Shown: positions 1 through 7,321, counted from the first letter of the stretch. The stretch: 38,305 nucleotides of DNA from an uncultured Oscillospiraceae bacterium (GCA_910577525.1 CAJTLI010000024.1:1-38305), one strand, 5' to 3'. The notes: a model not told the origin generated them from the letters alone. Numbers and translations: made by a program.

Positions 1-104
1 GGACTGGCCTGTTTCACCACCATGTATTTTACCGTCTACCGCCCCCTGGGGCGGCGAGAGGATGGGACATAGTAACGGGGAGGGAACAAAAAGTATTTGA
101 TCGG
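1..104. other. window edge, no gene seen
   Basis: No supported gene lies here. A short GC hairpin (CCGCCCC at 39-45, GGGGCGG at 48-54) sits about 50 bases beyond the stop of the minus-strand gene that ends at 105. It lacks a clear T-run, so it is at best a weak terminator. Confidence 0.4.
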
Positions 105-1076
105 TTAGGATTGTACCAACCACTTTTGGAATTCTTCCAGCGTGATTTTTCCCGCGTCACACTCCTCCCGCTTCTCCCTGGCCCTCGCGCTCCAGGCGTA
201 AAACTCGTCCCTGGTGATCCGTCCCGCTTTGATCCAAGCAAACCGCTTTTTGTATTCCCGCCGGAACACCTTAAACGCCTCGTCCGTGCTTTTGCTTTTC
301 TCCCACACACGGAACGCGCCGACCTCCTTGCAGGTGCGGCCTTCGTCGTCGGCGGGGCGGTCGCAGTACTCCGTCCCGCCGTGGCCTGTCACCGCGAACA
401 GCCGCCCGCAGTTTTTGCACTGGCGCATTCTGATCTCCCGCTTCAGGCACTCCCGCAGGTGGTAGTCGATGAGATCATACACCGTATTGGGACACAGGAA
501 CTCCGCGAAGGTCTGGCGGTACATCAGCTCGTAGCACATCTTCTGCGGCCGAAAACGAAATACGTCCCTCCCCGCCTGCTCCGCGTCAAGGTAGTAGGCA
601 GTCATTTTTTCGTCCACGGTTTTGTCGCTGGTGTCCTCCACCCAGGTGTGGGTGAGCAAATCTAATGCTTGCCGCTGGAGCTGCTCAAGTTTGCCCGGCA
701 TCTCATCCAGGTACTCCACCTGCAAATAGTTCTGCGGGAACTCGTAGCCGAGATACCACGCCCTGTCCAGGCGGTATTTCCAATCCAGAAAGAGCAGCAC
801 AAAATAGGGATGGTAATACGTCAGGCCCATGAACATCTGGCAGACATGGTCAGATTCCTCTCGGCTTTTCTCTGCGATGACCTTGCGCACCCCGTCTGAC
901 AGCTGCTGGAACACTGGGCGCATCTGCTCCATGTCGAAGTCCAAAAAGGACAACAGGCTCTCCGGAAACCTGGCGTTCCTCGTGGACATGATGCGCTGCC
1001 CTTCCGGTTCCTCCTGGACAAACCCGTACAGCTCCATGCCATCTGAAATACAGGTTTTAAACTCGTAGTGTATCAT
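105..1076 (-). CDS. DUF6076-like zinc-ribbon hypothetical protein
   Basis: The protein has 323 residues and no known function. Its C-terminal third carries a probable zinc-ribbon: CKNCGRLF, then EYCDRP and RTCKEV, followed by a charged helical tail rich in Arg, Lys and Glu. This pattern resembles the DUF6076 family common in clostridial accessory regions; that assignment comes from memory of the family and was not searched. The ATG at 1076 is preferred over the upstream GTG at 1151 because GGAGGAG lies just upstream of 1076, while nothing like a ribosome site precedes 1151. There is no signal peptide or membrane segment, so it is probably cytoplasmic. The gene sits alone, divergent from a broken HTH gene, at the edge of an element-derived region. 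Confidence 0.6.
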   Translation of the reverse strand: MIHYEFKTCISDGMELYGFVQEEPEGQRIMSTRNARFPESLLSFLDFDMEQMRPVFQQLSDGVRKVIAEKSREESDHVCQMFMGLTYYHPYFVLLFLDWKYRLDRAWYLGYEFPQNYLQVEYLDEMPGKLEQLQRQALDLLTHTWVEDTSDKTVDEKMTAYYLDAEQAGRDVFRFRPQKMCYELMYRQTFAEFLCPNTVYDLIDYHLRECLKREIRMRQCKNCGRLFAVTGHGGTEYCDRPADDEGRTCKEVGAFRVWEKSKSTDEAFKVFRREYKKRFAWIKAGRITRDEFYAWSARAREKREECDAGKITLEEFQKWLVQS

Positions 1077-1240
1077 GGCTCCTCCGATAGACACAATGAT
1101 AAAATAATTAGAATCGGACTTGACGGCGATTCCAGAATCTGTTACACTCACAACAGTGACAGATACAAAAGGATGGTAAGATAAGTCTATAGCGTGAGCA
1201 GGAAAAAGTCAACAGCAAATTTCAAGAATTAGGAGGTACC

Positions 1241-1551
1241 ATGATTTTAGGAGAACGGTTTTCAAACTCAGCAACGCACTATTTTGTTTCCACCTGACGC
1301 CCATCCAGTTCACGGTGTACAGCTTCCTGGTGAGCAGCGCGGGGCAGAAGGAAAAGTGCTGGCCGTCCATGAAAATCATCGCGGCCAACTGCCACTGCTC
1401 CGCGACGGCGACGCGGGAGGCCATCGCCGCTCCGGAGCAGAAGGAGTTCATCCGGCGGGTAAAACGATTCCAAGACAGGCCCAACGGAAGCGTCCGACAG
1501 ACCAGCAACGCCTACTACATTCAGGAGCAGCCCCCGCTCCCCGCCACCTGA
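1241..1551 (+). pseudogene. frameshifted helix-turn-helix (HTH_36-like) protein of mobile elements
   Basis: AGGAGG at 1231 and ATG at 1241 make a good translation start, but that frame ends after about 18 codons. The frame one base over, from about 1258, encodes FKLSNALFCFHLTPIQFTV, then CWPSMKIIAANC and REAIAA. This is the winged helix-turn-helix found on clostridial plasmids and conjugative elements, where it is thought to act in replication or regulation. Twenty bases separate ATG 1241 from the TTC at 1261; 21 would put them in frame, so one base appears lost between them. The protein ends after NAYYIQEQPPLPAT at 1551. Its function is probably lost unless translation restarts at GTG 1315 or ATG 1369. 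Confidence 0.6.
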
Positions 1552-2221
1552 GGGCACACCCCCACGCGAAGCAGCGGGGGTGATATATGAACAAGACGAA
1601 GGAGAACAATTAAAACCCTTCGCCGCGGGGCAGACATCGGCGTGAGGGCGGGGTATCGGATGAGCAGCACGCACAAATCCAGACAGTATTTGAAGGCCAG
1701 AGGCCCGCCTGTTTTCTTCGTCGGGAGCAACCCCAGTTGGGAGATCCCCGTGTTTCGCGTTTTAAGGCCCTTTGTTCCCCTCGCGGGAACTGGGTGGCAT
1801 CCATACACCTCCCGAGCCCTGATACGCGGCGTTGACCGCCTTGTGGCCCGTTGTAGGCGGATGTGGAAACGCCCCAAGGATTGGGCTCGCGCAGAGACAA
1901 GGAATCATCCCCAGTCCACCCGTCACTTTTTCGCCCGGTTTTTCGGGCATCGCAGGCGTTCGATTTTTGTGCAGGATAAAGGCCGGGGGTCTAGTGCGCC
2001 CCCGGCCAGATCACGCCGCCCCGCAAACGCGGGTCGGTTCAAGGGCTTCCGGGTTTTCCAGCCTCCACCTTCGCGGGGATCACATTGGGCCCCCTGGGCT
2101 CACCCCGGGGGTCAGGTTGTAGGGAAAGCCCCGTCACAAGCCCGTTTGCGTGGGGATCACGGCGGGGATGTGACTTCAAAAACGGCAAAACTCCCCGTTT
2201 TTACGGCATTGCAAGGAGGAA
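1552..2221. other. long non-coding stretch of a degraded integrative element
   Basis: Open frames here do not resemble proteins. The stretch holds several hairpins: GTTCCC/GGGAAC near 1768-1784, a strong GGCCGGGGG/CCCCCGGCC at 1981-2007, and AAAAACGG/CCGTTTTT at 2178-2202, which looks like a terminator. An ATG near 1587 with a weak upstream site gives only an 8-codon peptide. The layout resembles leader DNA between small genes of clostridial integrative elements; that comparison is an inference. Confidence 0.4.
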
Positions 2222-2371
2222 ATTACACCCAGAGAAATAGTAAAATTTGCCATGCGAATCAAGCCGGAAACCCAGGAGCTGGTCCGCCAGTGGTATGAGA
2301 AGAACAACAGCCAGTTGGACGGCCTACGCTGGCAGTGCGTCCAGGAGATGAAGAACGGAAGATTCGATTGA
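2222..2371 (+). pseudogene. short mobile-element ORF with lost ATG
   Basis: A small frame reads TPREIVKFAMRIKPETQELV, then RQWYEKNNSQ, and ends at TGA 2369-2371. AAGGAGG at 2212-2218 is placed for a start at 2222, but the codon there is ATT, so the original ATG may have mutated. Translation could begin at ATG 2252, giving 39 residues. The opening resembles short proteins that clostridial elements carry just before an excisionase. The later part shows no recognisable domain and may be truncated. Its stop overlaps the likely TTG start of the next gene. Confidence 0.4.
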
Positions 2372-2574
2372 GGCAGACAGCGTACAAAAGCTATGACGAG
2401 CTGCCGCTGATGCTGTCGGTGCCGGAGATGGCGGCGGTGCTGGGGATCAGCAGGGCAGGGGCCTACGAGCTGGTGCGAGGTAAGGGATTCCCCGCGCTGA
2501 AGATTGGCAGCAGGGTCGTGGTGCCAAAGGAGAAATTTATCGGCTGGATCGATAGGCAGACATTGGGGGATTGA
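2368..2574 (+). CDS. excisionase-family helix-turn-helix protein
   Basis: The product has 68 residues from TTG 2368; a GTG at 2335 in the same frame is an alternative. The core reads LSVPEMAAVLGISRAGAY, then ELVRGKGFPALKIG and SRVVVPKEKFIGWID, the MerR-like fold of excisionase (Xis) proteins of Tn916-type elements. Such proteins bind and bend DNA to direct integrase towards excision. The TTG overlaps the stop of the preceding small frame, which suggests coupled translation. Integrase-derived sequence begins about 560 bases downstream, so the usual xis-int order survives even though the integrase is broken. Spacing and stop codons look normal, so this gene could still be expressed. Confidence 0.65.
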   Translation: MRQTAYKSYDELPLMLSVPEMAAVLGISRAGAYELVRGKGFPALKIGSRVVVPKEKFIGWIDRQTLGD

Positions 2575-2724
2575 TGCGGCCATCCAAAGCGGGCACTGTG
2601 CAAAGTGCTTCGTTTGCGCCGATGTTTTTCTCCACGTCGAACTCTGATTCTGCTTGACTTCCGGGCGATCCTTCGGCATGGTTGTGTTTGCCAAAACATA
2701 TCAAAGCCGAAGGGAGAAGTAATC

Positions 2725-3507
2725 ATGAGCAGAAAACGGGAAGCAGTATTTATGGGGCTCGGCATCCTCGCCGGCCTCGCGTTAAGTGGGCCAGCAGTTC
2801 AGGCAACCACCAGCATCACTGCCACATTGAGCAGTCAGCCAATCTACGTGGACGGCCAGCGGATCAGCATGACCGCCTATAACATCGGTGGGAACAATTT
2901 CGTCAAGCTCCGGGACATCGGGCGGGCCGTGGGCTTCGGCGTGACCTACGATGCCGCCACCAACTCCGTCCACATCGACAGCATCCAGCCCTACCGGGAG
3001 GAACTCCCCGCCGCATCCCCCGGTCCCACGGAAAAAAGTGTGCAGGCTGCCTTGGCACAGTTGAAGCAAGTCTATCCCACGGGCACAGTTTACGGCGCGT
3101 TTTATCGTCCCAATGATCCGTTCAACTGGCCATTCAGCAACTCCGTCCGCACCATCCCCATCCCGAAGCAGGCGGTGGATCTGTTGATCCTGGAACACGA
3201 AAAGCACCCGGATAACCCGTATATGTTCCCTTCCCCCAAGACGGGCACGATGTACGATCCGGACTCCTTCCGCCATACCCACGAGAAAATCCTGGCGGCG
3301 GCAGGGATCGAGTATATCCGCTTCCACGACCTCGGACATATGTTCGTCGCGCTGTCGCTGCAGAACGGAGTGGATGTGAAAACCCTGTCCAATACCCTGG
3401 GACACTACAGCGCGGGCTTCACCCTGGACACCTATACCCATGCCACCCAACGGATGAAGCGGGCGGCGGCGGATACCATTGGGAGTGTGATTGACCAGGC
3501 GATGTAA
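2725..3507 (+). CDS. chimera: secreted protein N-terminus fused to tyrosine integrase C-terminus
   Basis: The protein has 260 residues. Residues 1-28 form a signal peptide (KREAVFMGLGILAGLALSG). Residues about 38-90 match copper-amine-oxidase N-terminal-like modules of secreted clostridial proteins (PIYVDGQRISMTAYNIGG, then NNFVKLRDIGRAVGF). A stretch to about residue 137 resembles the start of a secreted domain (YPTGTVYGAFYRPNDP). From about 139 the sequence switches to the C-terminal half of a Tn916-type integrase (VRTIPIPKQAVDLL, MFPSPKTGTMYDPD, LGHYSAGFTLDTYTH). The usual HxLRH box reads HDLGH, so the second catalytic Arg is Gly204, and the region holding the first Arg is absent. The Tyr nucleophile (Tyr237) remains. 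It cannot work as a recombinase, and its export would be pointless for DNA work. AGGGAGAAG at 2710 supports ATG 2725. Confidence 0.7.
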   Translation: MSRKREAVFMGLGILAGLALSGPAVQATTSITATLSSQPIYVDGQRISMTAYNIGGNNFVKLRDIGRAVGFGVTYDAATNSVHIDSIQPYREELPAASPGPTEKSVQAALAQLKQVYPTGTVYGAFYRPNDPFNWPFSNSVRTIPIPKQAVDLLILEHEKHPDNPYMFPSPKTGTMYDPDSFRHTHEKILAAAGIEYIRFHDLGHMFVALSLQNGVDVKTLSNTLGHYSAGFTLDTYTHATQRMKRAAADTIGSVIDQAM

Positions 3508-3572
3508 AATTAAGTGAAACAGGGCTGGGCAGGGAGATTCTTCCTGTCTAGCCCTGTTTACCGCATACGTAA

Positions 3573-4692
3573 TCAGTCAGCGCCTTTGACATAGGTTTGA
3601 AGGCACTTGTTAATGCTGTCATACAAATGATAACGCTTTAACCCTATTTGCTTCATGATCCGTTTAATCTGTGTTTTGTCCTCTGGGGTTCGATAGGAGA
3701 TGTGCCATTGGGCGTTACGCAGTCTTTGGGTGTGGCCGCCATCCAGATACTCCACAAGGCCAAGAACGGAGTGGATTCCATCTGGAAGCTCTGAGTTGCC
3801 ATATTTTTGGGCAATTTCTTTCAAAAAATCTTGTGTTCGGCCAGCCTGCTCAAAGAGGAATCGCCGGTCTACTGCGCGCTTTTCTTCGTATGCATCATGA
3901 CTGTCATATGGCTTTTCTGGCCCCAAAAGCTGCTCTGCTAATTTCTCCGCTTTGGGAAATGGAATTGAGGATTTCTTTAGCTCACGCTCCCTATGGTGCG
4001 CCGCGTATTGGATGTTGAGCTGAATCATCGGGGATAACAGTTCCTCTGTGCCCGGTATGCCAAGCGTGAGTAGCTGCATGAATTCATCCTCAACCATCTT
4101 CCCCGCGGCAGAAAGGGTTTCAAAATCACATCCACAGAGGGTGGTTTTGTCAATGTAGTCAAAGTATTCTGCATCTGGATTGCCGAAAGAATGCCCCAAT
4201 ACGTAGATATTTTCAATATCTTCTATGTGCAGATTTGCATCCATGAATGCCGCGCACATATGGTCGATATTGTCCGCAACGTGCTTATCTGTGCGATATA
4301 GGGCATCTTCTATTGCATATAACGCTTTGAGGCGGGGAAGTCCATGCCCAGGAATCAGCGGCTTTATAAAATGCTGCTCAGTCAGTTCCCTGAAGGCAGT
4401 TTCCGGATGGCAATTTTTGAGGATCAAATGGATCTCCATACACAAGCTCAACAGGCGTAACTGTTTTTGTGGTTCCATCTGGCTCGGAAATAGTTTTGGA
4501 GTGAATCCCGAGATCATTCATCGCTTCATCAAGATGCGCTGAATAATATTTCCTGAATTCATCATAAGCAGTTGGAAGTCCCTGCCAGCGATCAAATCCG
4601 TTTCCAATGATGACCAGATTTCTATACTTGGATTTAAACACGAGAATTTCCCTCTCTTTTTGTATCGTGTCCGACATCTGCCGAGGCCCCAT
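3573..4692 (-). pseudogene. abiH: AbiH-family abortive infection protein, frameshifted
   Basis: The N-terminal part (from ATG 4692 or 4677) shows the AbiH nucleotide-binding-like start LVIIGNGFDRWQGLPTAY. After YGDPFDPQ the frame breaks. The rest continues in another frame with CHPETAFRELTEQHF, TDKHVADNID and the family motif IYVLGHSFGNPDAEYF. Removing one A from the run of five (4414-4418, T on the plus strand) restores one continuous protein of about 370 residues. AbiH proteins protect lactococci from phage by abortive infection; their mechanism is poorly known. The gene lies just downstream of the broken Fic gene on the same strand, so the two may have been one operon. As sequenced, the product would be a stub of about 100 residues. 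Confidence 0.7.
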
Positions 4693-4760
4693 CCCCTCGC
4701 CATACGTTGGGGTAATGTGAACAATACGAAACAGAGCAAATAAAACACCCATGCCGACAG

Positions 4761-5520
4761 TTACCCGTCCCGCCTCTCGGCCCGTTCGATCTGCTTCTCC
4801 CAAGTCCTTTCCGTCTGCCGCTTGAGGAACTCTTGCAGCGGCACCAGCTCCTGCCGGGCATCCCAAGCCTCCAGCGCATCATAATACTCCTTCCGATCCT
4901 CTTCGTGGATAATGACAGGCGGATGCCCATGGAGCACCAGCAGATAATTCATCGCCAGCCGCCCCGTCCGGCCATTGCCATCCGCGAAGGGGTGTATATT
5001 CTCAAATTTGGCGTGAAAGTATGCCGCCGCGGTCAGCGCGTTCCTCGGCTCCACATCCCGCAGTTCCTCCAGCAGCTCCCGCACCTCATCCGCCACATCC
5101 TCCGGCGCGGCTCCAATCTCCTCGCGACCCGTCACATAATTGTGGCGCTTGTACTCACCGGGGCGTTTCCCCAATCGCCAACGTTTCGCGCCATAGGTGT
5201 TTTTGGTCAGGCAGAGCTGCAGCTCTTTGAGAAACGCCTCATCCAAAGGCCGCCGATCCCCAAAGGCGCACAGGAACAGTTCATAGGCATCCTTGGCGTT
5301 GCGAATCTGGAACAGCGTCCGCAGATCCCCGGTGTAGCCGGTGACGCCATCGTGTTCGAAAATCTCCCCTGGTGTCGTGATAGGTGATATTCTCGTTCTC
5401 AATTTTCCCGGAATGGTACGCAAAGGTAATGCTAAAGGCGTTCAGGGCTTCCGCCAATTCAGCGTCCGTGGTTACATGTTTACGCCGCCACAGCTCCAGT
5501 GCCCGTTCATAGCCGCCCAT
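4761..5520 (-). pseudogene. Fic-domain protein with autoinhibitory helix, frameshifted
   Basis: Start ATG 5520 follows an ideal AGGAGG; ATG 5547 also has an AAAGGA site. The first frame carries SGKIEN, which fits the Fic inhibitory motif (S/T)xxxE(G/N). One extra G in the run at 5366-5369 (C on the plus strand) shifts the frame; removing it reads HDTREIFEHDGVTGYTG without a break. The second frame holds the catalytic motif HPFADGNGRTGR, matching HxFx(D/E)GNGRxxR, and ends at 4761. Fic enzymes usually transfer AMP to target proteins, and the N-terminal inhibitory helix holds them in check. As sequenced the inhibitor and catalytic parts are separated. No good ribosome site precedes the catalytic half, so loss of function is likelier than release of an active toxin. 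Confidence 0.8.
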
Positions 5521-5571
5521 AATGCCCTCCTTTGCTGTCCGCTCCATTGTTCCTTTCGGCGTATGGGTCGC

Positions 5572-5617
5572 GGTCTGGGTCTTGCTCCAAAACGCATTTT
5601 GACCCAGACCAATTATA
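5572..5617 (-). promoter_or_regulatory. promoter and leader hairpin of the Fic-AbiH unit
   Basis: A TATAAT (plus-strand 5612-5617) reads towards the Fic gene; its -35 is poor. Immediately after it lies a perfect 10-bp inverted repeat, GGTCTGGGTC at 5572-5581 and GACCCAGACC at 5601-5610, in the transcribed leader. There is no T-run after the stem, so it could be an operator or RNA-level control element rather than a terminator. Confidence 0.45.
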
Positions 5618-5632
5618 ACTAAGAAAGTAATG

Positions 5633-5667
5633 AAAAATCCCTAATTTCTTGCGAAATTAGGGATTTT
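5633..5667 (-). terminator. terminator of the tRNA cluster
   Basis: On the minus strand AAATCCCTAATTTC, a GCAA loop and GAAATTAGGGATTT form a near-perfect stem followed by T residues, directly after the tRNA-Val gene. It is a standard intrinsic terminator. Confidence 0.85.
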
Positions 5668-5668
5668 G

Positions 5669-5744
5669 TGGTGGAGACTACAGAACTCGAATCTGTGACC
5701 TCTTGCGTGTGAAGCAAGCGCTCTACCGGCTGAGCTAAGCCTCC
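5669..5744 (-). tRNA. tRNA-Val (anticodon CAC)
   Basis: The minus strand folds as a full cloverleaf of 76 bases with encoded CCA. The acceptor stem is GGAGGCT/AGTCTCC, the anticodon stem CTTGC/GCAAG with loop TTCACAC, and the T loop TTCGAGT. The CAC anticodon reads GUG valine codons. It is the last of three tRNAs transcribed from one promoter. Confidence 0.93.
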
Positions 5745-5748
5745 GTAT

Positions 5749-5823
5749 TGGTGACCCGGACGGGAATCGAACCCGTGTTACCGCCGTGAAAGGGCGGTGT
5801 CTTAGCCGCTTGACCACCGGGCC
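5749..5823 (-). tRNA. tRNA-Glu (anticodon TTC)
   Basis: The 75-base minus-strand cloverleaf has acceptor GGCCCGG/CCGGGTC, anticodon stem CCGCC/GGCGG with loop CTTTCAC, T loop TTCGATT and encoded CCA. TTC reads GAA and GAG glutamate codons. Only four bases separate it from tRNA-Val. Confidence 0.93.
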
Positions 5824-5890
5824 GTGGTGCCCGAGGCGGGCGGGGTCAGAGCGGAGCCCCGAAGAAGCGGCCAGCGCCGCTTCTTCGGGA

Positions 5891-5967
5891 TGGTAGCGGC
5901 GACTGGATTCGAACCGGTGACAACTCGGGTATGAACCGAGTGCTCTAGCCAACTGAGCTACGCCGCC
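5891..5967 (-). tRNA. tRNA-Met (anticodon CAT, elongator type)
   Basis: The 77-base minus-strand cloverleaf has acceptor GGCGGCG/CGCCGCT, anticodon stem CTCGG/CCGAG with loop TTCATAC, T loop TTCGAAT and encoded CCA. The fully paired first base and the lack of GGG/CCC anticodon-stem pairs point to elongator rather than initiator tRNA. The CAT anticodon alone does not exclude a lysidine-modified tRNA-Ile. It is first in the cluster. Confidence 0.9.
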
Positions 5968-6007
5968 ATCTGTCGTAGTAATTGCCGCCCTGACAGGGGC
6001 AAGTGAT

Positions 6008-6036
6008 AGTGTACCTCATTTTATCGGAAATGTCAA
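6008..6036 (-). promoter_or_regulatory. sigma-A promoter of the tRNA cluster
   Basis: On the minus strand a perfect -35 TTGACA and a -10 TACACT are separated by 17 bases, about 35 bases upstream of tRNA-Met. Confidence 0.85.
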
Positions 6037-6067
6037 CCTTTTTTTGCGAGAAAATCGAAACTTGGAA

Positions 6068-6088
6068 AAGAGGGCGCGGCGCCCTCTT
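6068..6088. promoter_or_regulatory. 21-bp perfect palindrome overlapping the sdpR -35
   Basis: AAGAGGGCGC, a central G and GCGCCCTCTT form a perfect palindrome whose right end runs into the TTGACA of the sdpR promoter. The single-base centre cannot form an RNA loop, so DNA binding by a dimeric protein is the likelier role. A second operator lies downstream. Confidence 0.5.
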
Positions 6089-6115
6089 GACAGGCCGGCA
6101 GGAATGTGGTATCAT
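6087..6115 (+). promoter_or_regulatory. sigma-A promoter of sdpR-sdpI
   Basis: TTGACA at 6087-6092, a 17-base spacer and TATCAT at 6110-6115 give a strong promoter about 40 bases before the sdpR start. Confidence 0.85.
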
Positions 6116-6117
6116 AC

Positions 6118-6137
6118 ATTTAACCAAAGAGTTAAAT
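6118..6137. promoter_or_regulatory. probable SdpR operator
   Basis: ATTTAAC, six bases and GTTAAAT form a perfect inverted repeat across the expected transcription start. Autorepressing ArsR/SdpR proteins commonly bind such AT-rich palindromes; the assignment to this SdpR is inferred. Confidence 0.6.
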
Positions 6138-6152
6138 GATGGAGGCGGTGGA

Positions 6153-6416
6153 TTGGGGCTTCAAACCACGATGCGGGCCCTGGCGGACCCGACCCGGCGG
6201 GAGATTCTCAATCAGCTCAAACGGCAGAGCCTCTCCGCCGGCGATTTGGCCGCCCGCTTTCCCATGAGCGGCGCGGCGGTGTCCAAGCATCTGGCGGTTC
6301 TGAAGGAAGCCGGGCTGATCCGGGACCGGCGGGAGGGAAAGTACATTTTCTATGAGCTGAACGCCTCCGTGCTGGAGGAGGTGCTGTTGTGGCTCAACGG
6401 CTTGAAGGAGGATTGA
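6153..6416 (+). CDS. sdpR: ArsR/SdpR-family autorepressor
   Basis: The product is an 87-residue winged-helix repressor with TTMRALADPTRREILNQL, AGDLAARFPMSGAAVSKHL and a DRREGKYIFYEL wing. These match SdpR-type ArsR proteins, which lack metal-binding cysteines; none is present here. The TTG start at 6153 lies seven bases after GGAGG, better placed than any ATG; ATG 6171 would cut into the fold. It overlaps no gene and is followed after one base by an SdpI-like membrane protein. In Bacillus subtilis SdpI senses the SDP toxin and holds SdpR at the membrane, relieving repression. The same logic is inferred here, although no sdpABC toxin genes are in view. Confidence 0.85.
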   Translation: MGLQTTMRALADPTRREILNQLKRQSLSAGDLAARFPMSGAAVSKHLAVLKEAGLIRDRREGKYIFYELNASVLEEVLLWLNGLKED

Positions 6417-6417
6417 C

Positions 6418-7092
6418 ATGAAACGCGCTTACCGCATTCTGGTTGTCCTGACCGCCCTGTTCCTTGCGGCGGAGGGGGTGGTCCTGTCCATGCTGCCGGA
6501 CACCGTGCCCGTCCACTACAACTTCGCCGGAGAGGTGGACCGGATGGGGAGCAAGCTGGAATTTCTCATCTTTCCCGTCATCGCGGCGGTGAGCGGCGCG
6601 ATTTTCGCCCTGATCGCCTGGCAGTGCGGGAAGAAGGGGGACCGTGACAGCGCCCTCTCGGAAAAAATCCTGCTGGGCTCGGCTTTTTTGGAGGTGGTGC
6701 TGTTCGGCGGGATGGGGCTGTATTTCATGGCTCTGGCCGCCCGGTATACGCCGGGGGACGTGGGCCCCACCGTGACGGCGGATTTGCCGCGGTTTATTGG
6801 AATCGGGGTGGGCGTGCTTCTGGTTCTGCTGGGCAACGCCATGCCAAAGGCCCGGCGCAACGCCCTGTTCGGCCTGCGTACCAAGTGGAGCATGGCGGAC
6901 GACGAGGTGTGGCGGAAATGCCAGCGCTTTGGGGGCTTTTCCGGCGTGGGGCTGGGGTTCGGACTGATTGTCTCCGGAATGTTCCTGGACAGCCTGCCCC
7001 TGCTGATTCTGTGCGCGGTGGTAGGGCCGGTGTGGGCCGGGCTGTGCGTCGCGGCGTCGTACCAGTTTTATAAAAAGGCGGGGCTTGCCTAG
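6418..7092 (+). CDS. sdpI: SdpI-family immunity-like membrane protein
   Basis: The 224-residue protein has about six membrane segments. It opens with a DUF1648-like part (LPDTVPVHYNFAGEVDRMGS), followed by the SdpI domain with NALFGLRTKWSMADDEVWRK, the family hallmark. SdpI gives immunity to the SDP killing peptide in B. subtilis and signals to SdpR; homologues in gut Firmicutes are mostly uncharacterised. The gene starts one base after the sdpR stop and must share its message. Its TAG stop lies inside the left end of an inverted-repeat element at 7089, so insertion of that element may have set the present C-terminus. Confidence 0.85.
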   Translation: MKRAYRILVVLTALFLAAEGVVLSMLPDTVPVHYNFAGEVDRMGSKLEFLIFPVIAAVSGAIFALIAWQCGKKGDRDSALSEKILLGSAFLEVVLFGGMGLYFMALAARYTPGDVGPTVTADLPRFIGIGVGVLLVLLGNAMPKARRNALFGLRTKWSMADDEVWRKCQRFGGFSGVGLGFGLIVSGMFLDSLPLLILCAVVGPVWAGLCVAASYQFYKKAGLA

Positions 7093-7256
7093 GACTTGTT
7101 TGAAAATTGTCAACACACCCCAACGGCGGATCTTCTACCGCCATGCTTTGCCGGTTTTCCTCGAAATACACCAAGTGCTTCTGCGTCAAACCGGCTTCGC
7201 CTGACGAAAAAATTCCTCGCCGCTGGGCATTCTGCTGATTTTCAAACGGCGCCTAG
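7089..7256. repeat. MITE-like element with about 19-bp inverted ends
   Basis: The left end CTAGG-ACTT-GTTTGAAAAT (7089-7107) and right end ATTTTCAAAC-GGCG-CCTAG (7238-7256) are inverted copies differing only in four central bases. Inside are further stems, including GGCGG/CCGCC near 7121-7141 and GCCGGTTT/AAACCGGC. No protein is encoded. Size, inverted ends and internal folding fit a non-autonomous mobile or REP-like repeat. It sits between sdpI and the mntP terminator. Confidence 0.65.
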
Positions 7257-7268
7257 CCCGCCAGATAC

Positions 7269-7306
7269 AAAAGGGGGCGGCCGTCCATTTGGACGGCCGC
7301 TCCTTT
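7269..7306 (-). terminator. terminator of mntP
   Basis: GGCGGCCGTCC, ATTT and GGACGGCCGC form a strong stem. On the minus strand it is followed by CCCCCTTTT, directly after the mntP stop. A TCCTTT on the other side may let it also stop plus-strand transcription from sdpI. Confidence 0.8.
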
Positions 7307-7321
7307 GCGGTGTCTATCAGC

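Noticed and set aside
1642..2298. A 218-codon plus-strand frame
   Set aside because: Composition is unlike a protein, hairpins lie inside it, and it has no ribosome site; it is element leader DNA.
5360..5375. Programmed ribosomal frameshift in the Fic gene
   Set aside because: There is no slippery heptamer of known type and no clear downstream stimulator; a simple one-base insertion explains it.
1..5668. Attachment-site duplication of a tRNA 3' end in the accessory island
   Set aside because: I found no second copy of the tRNA-Val, Glu or Met 3' ends within the island; the outer boundary may lie outside the window.
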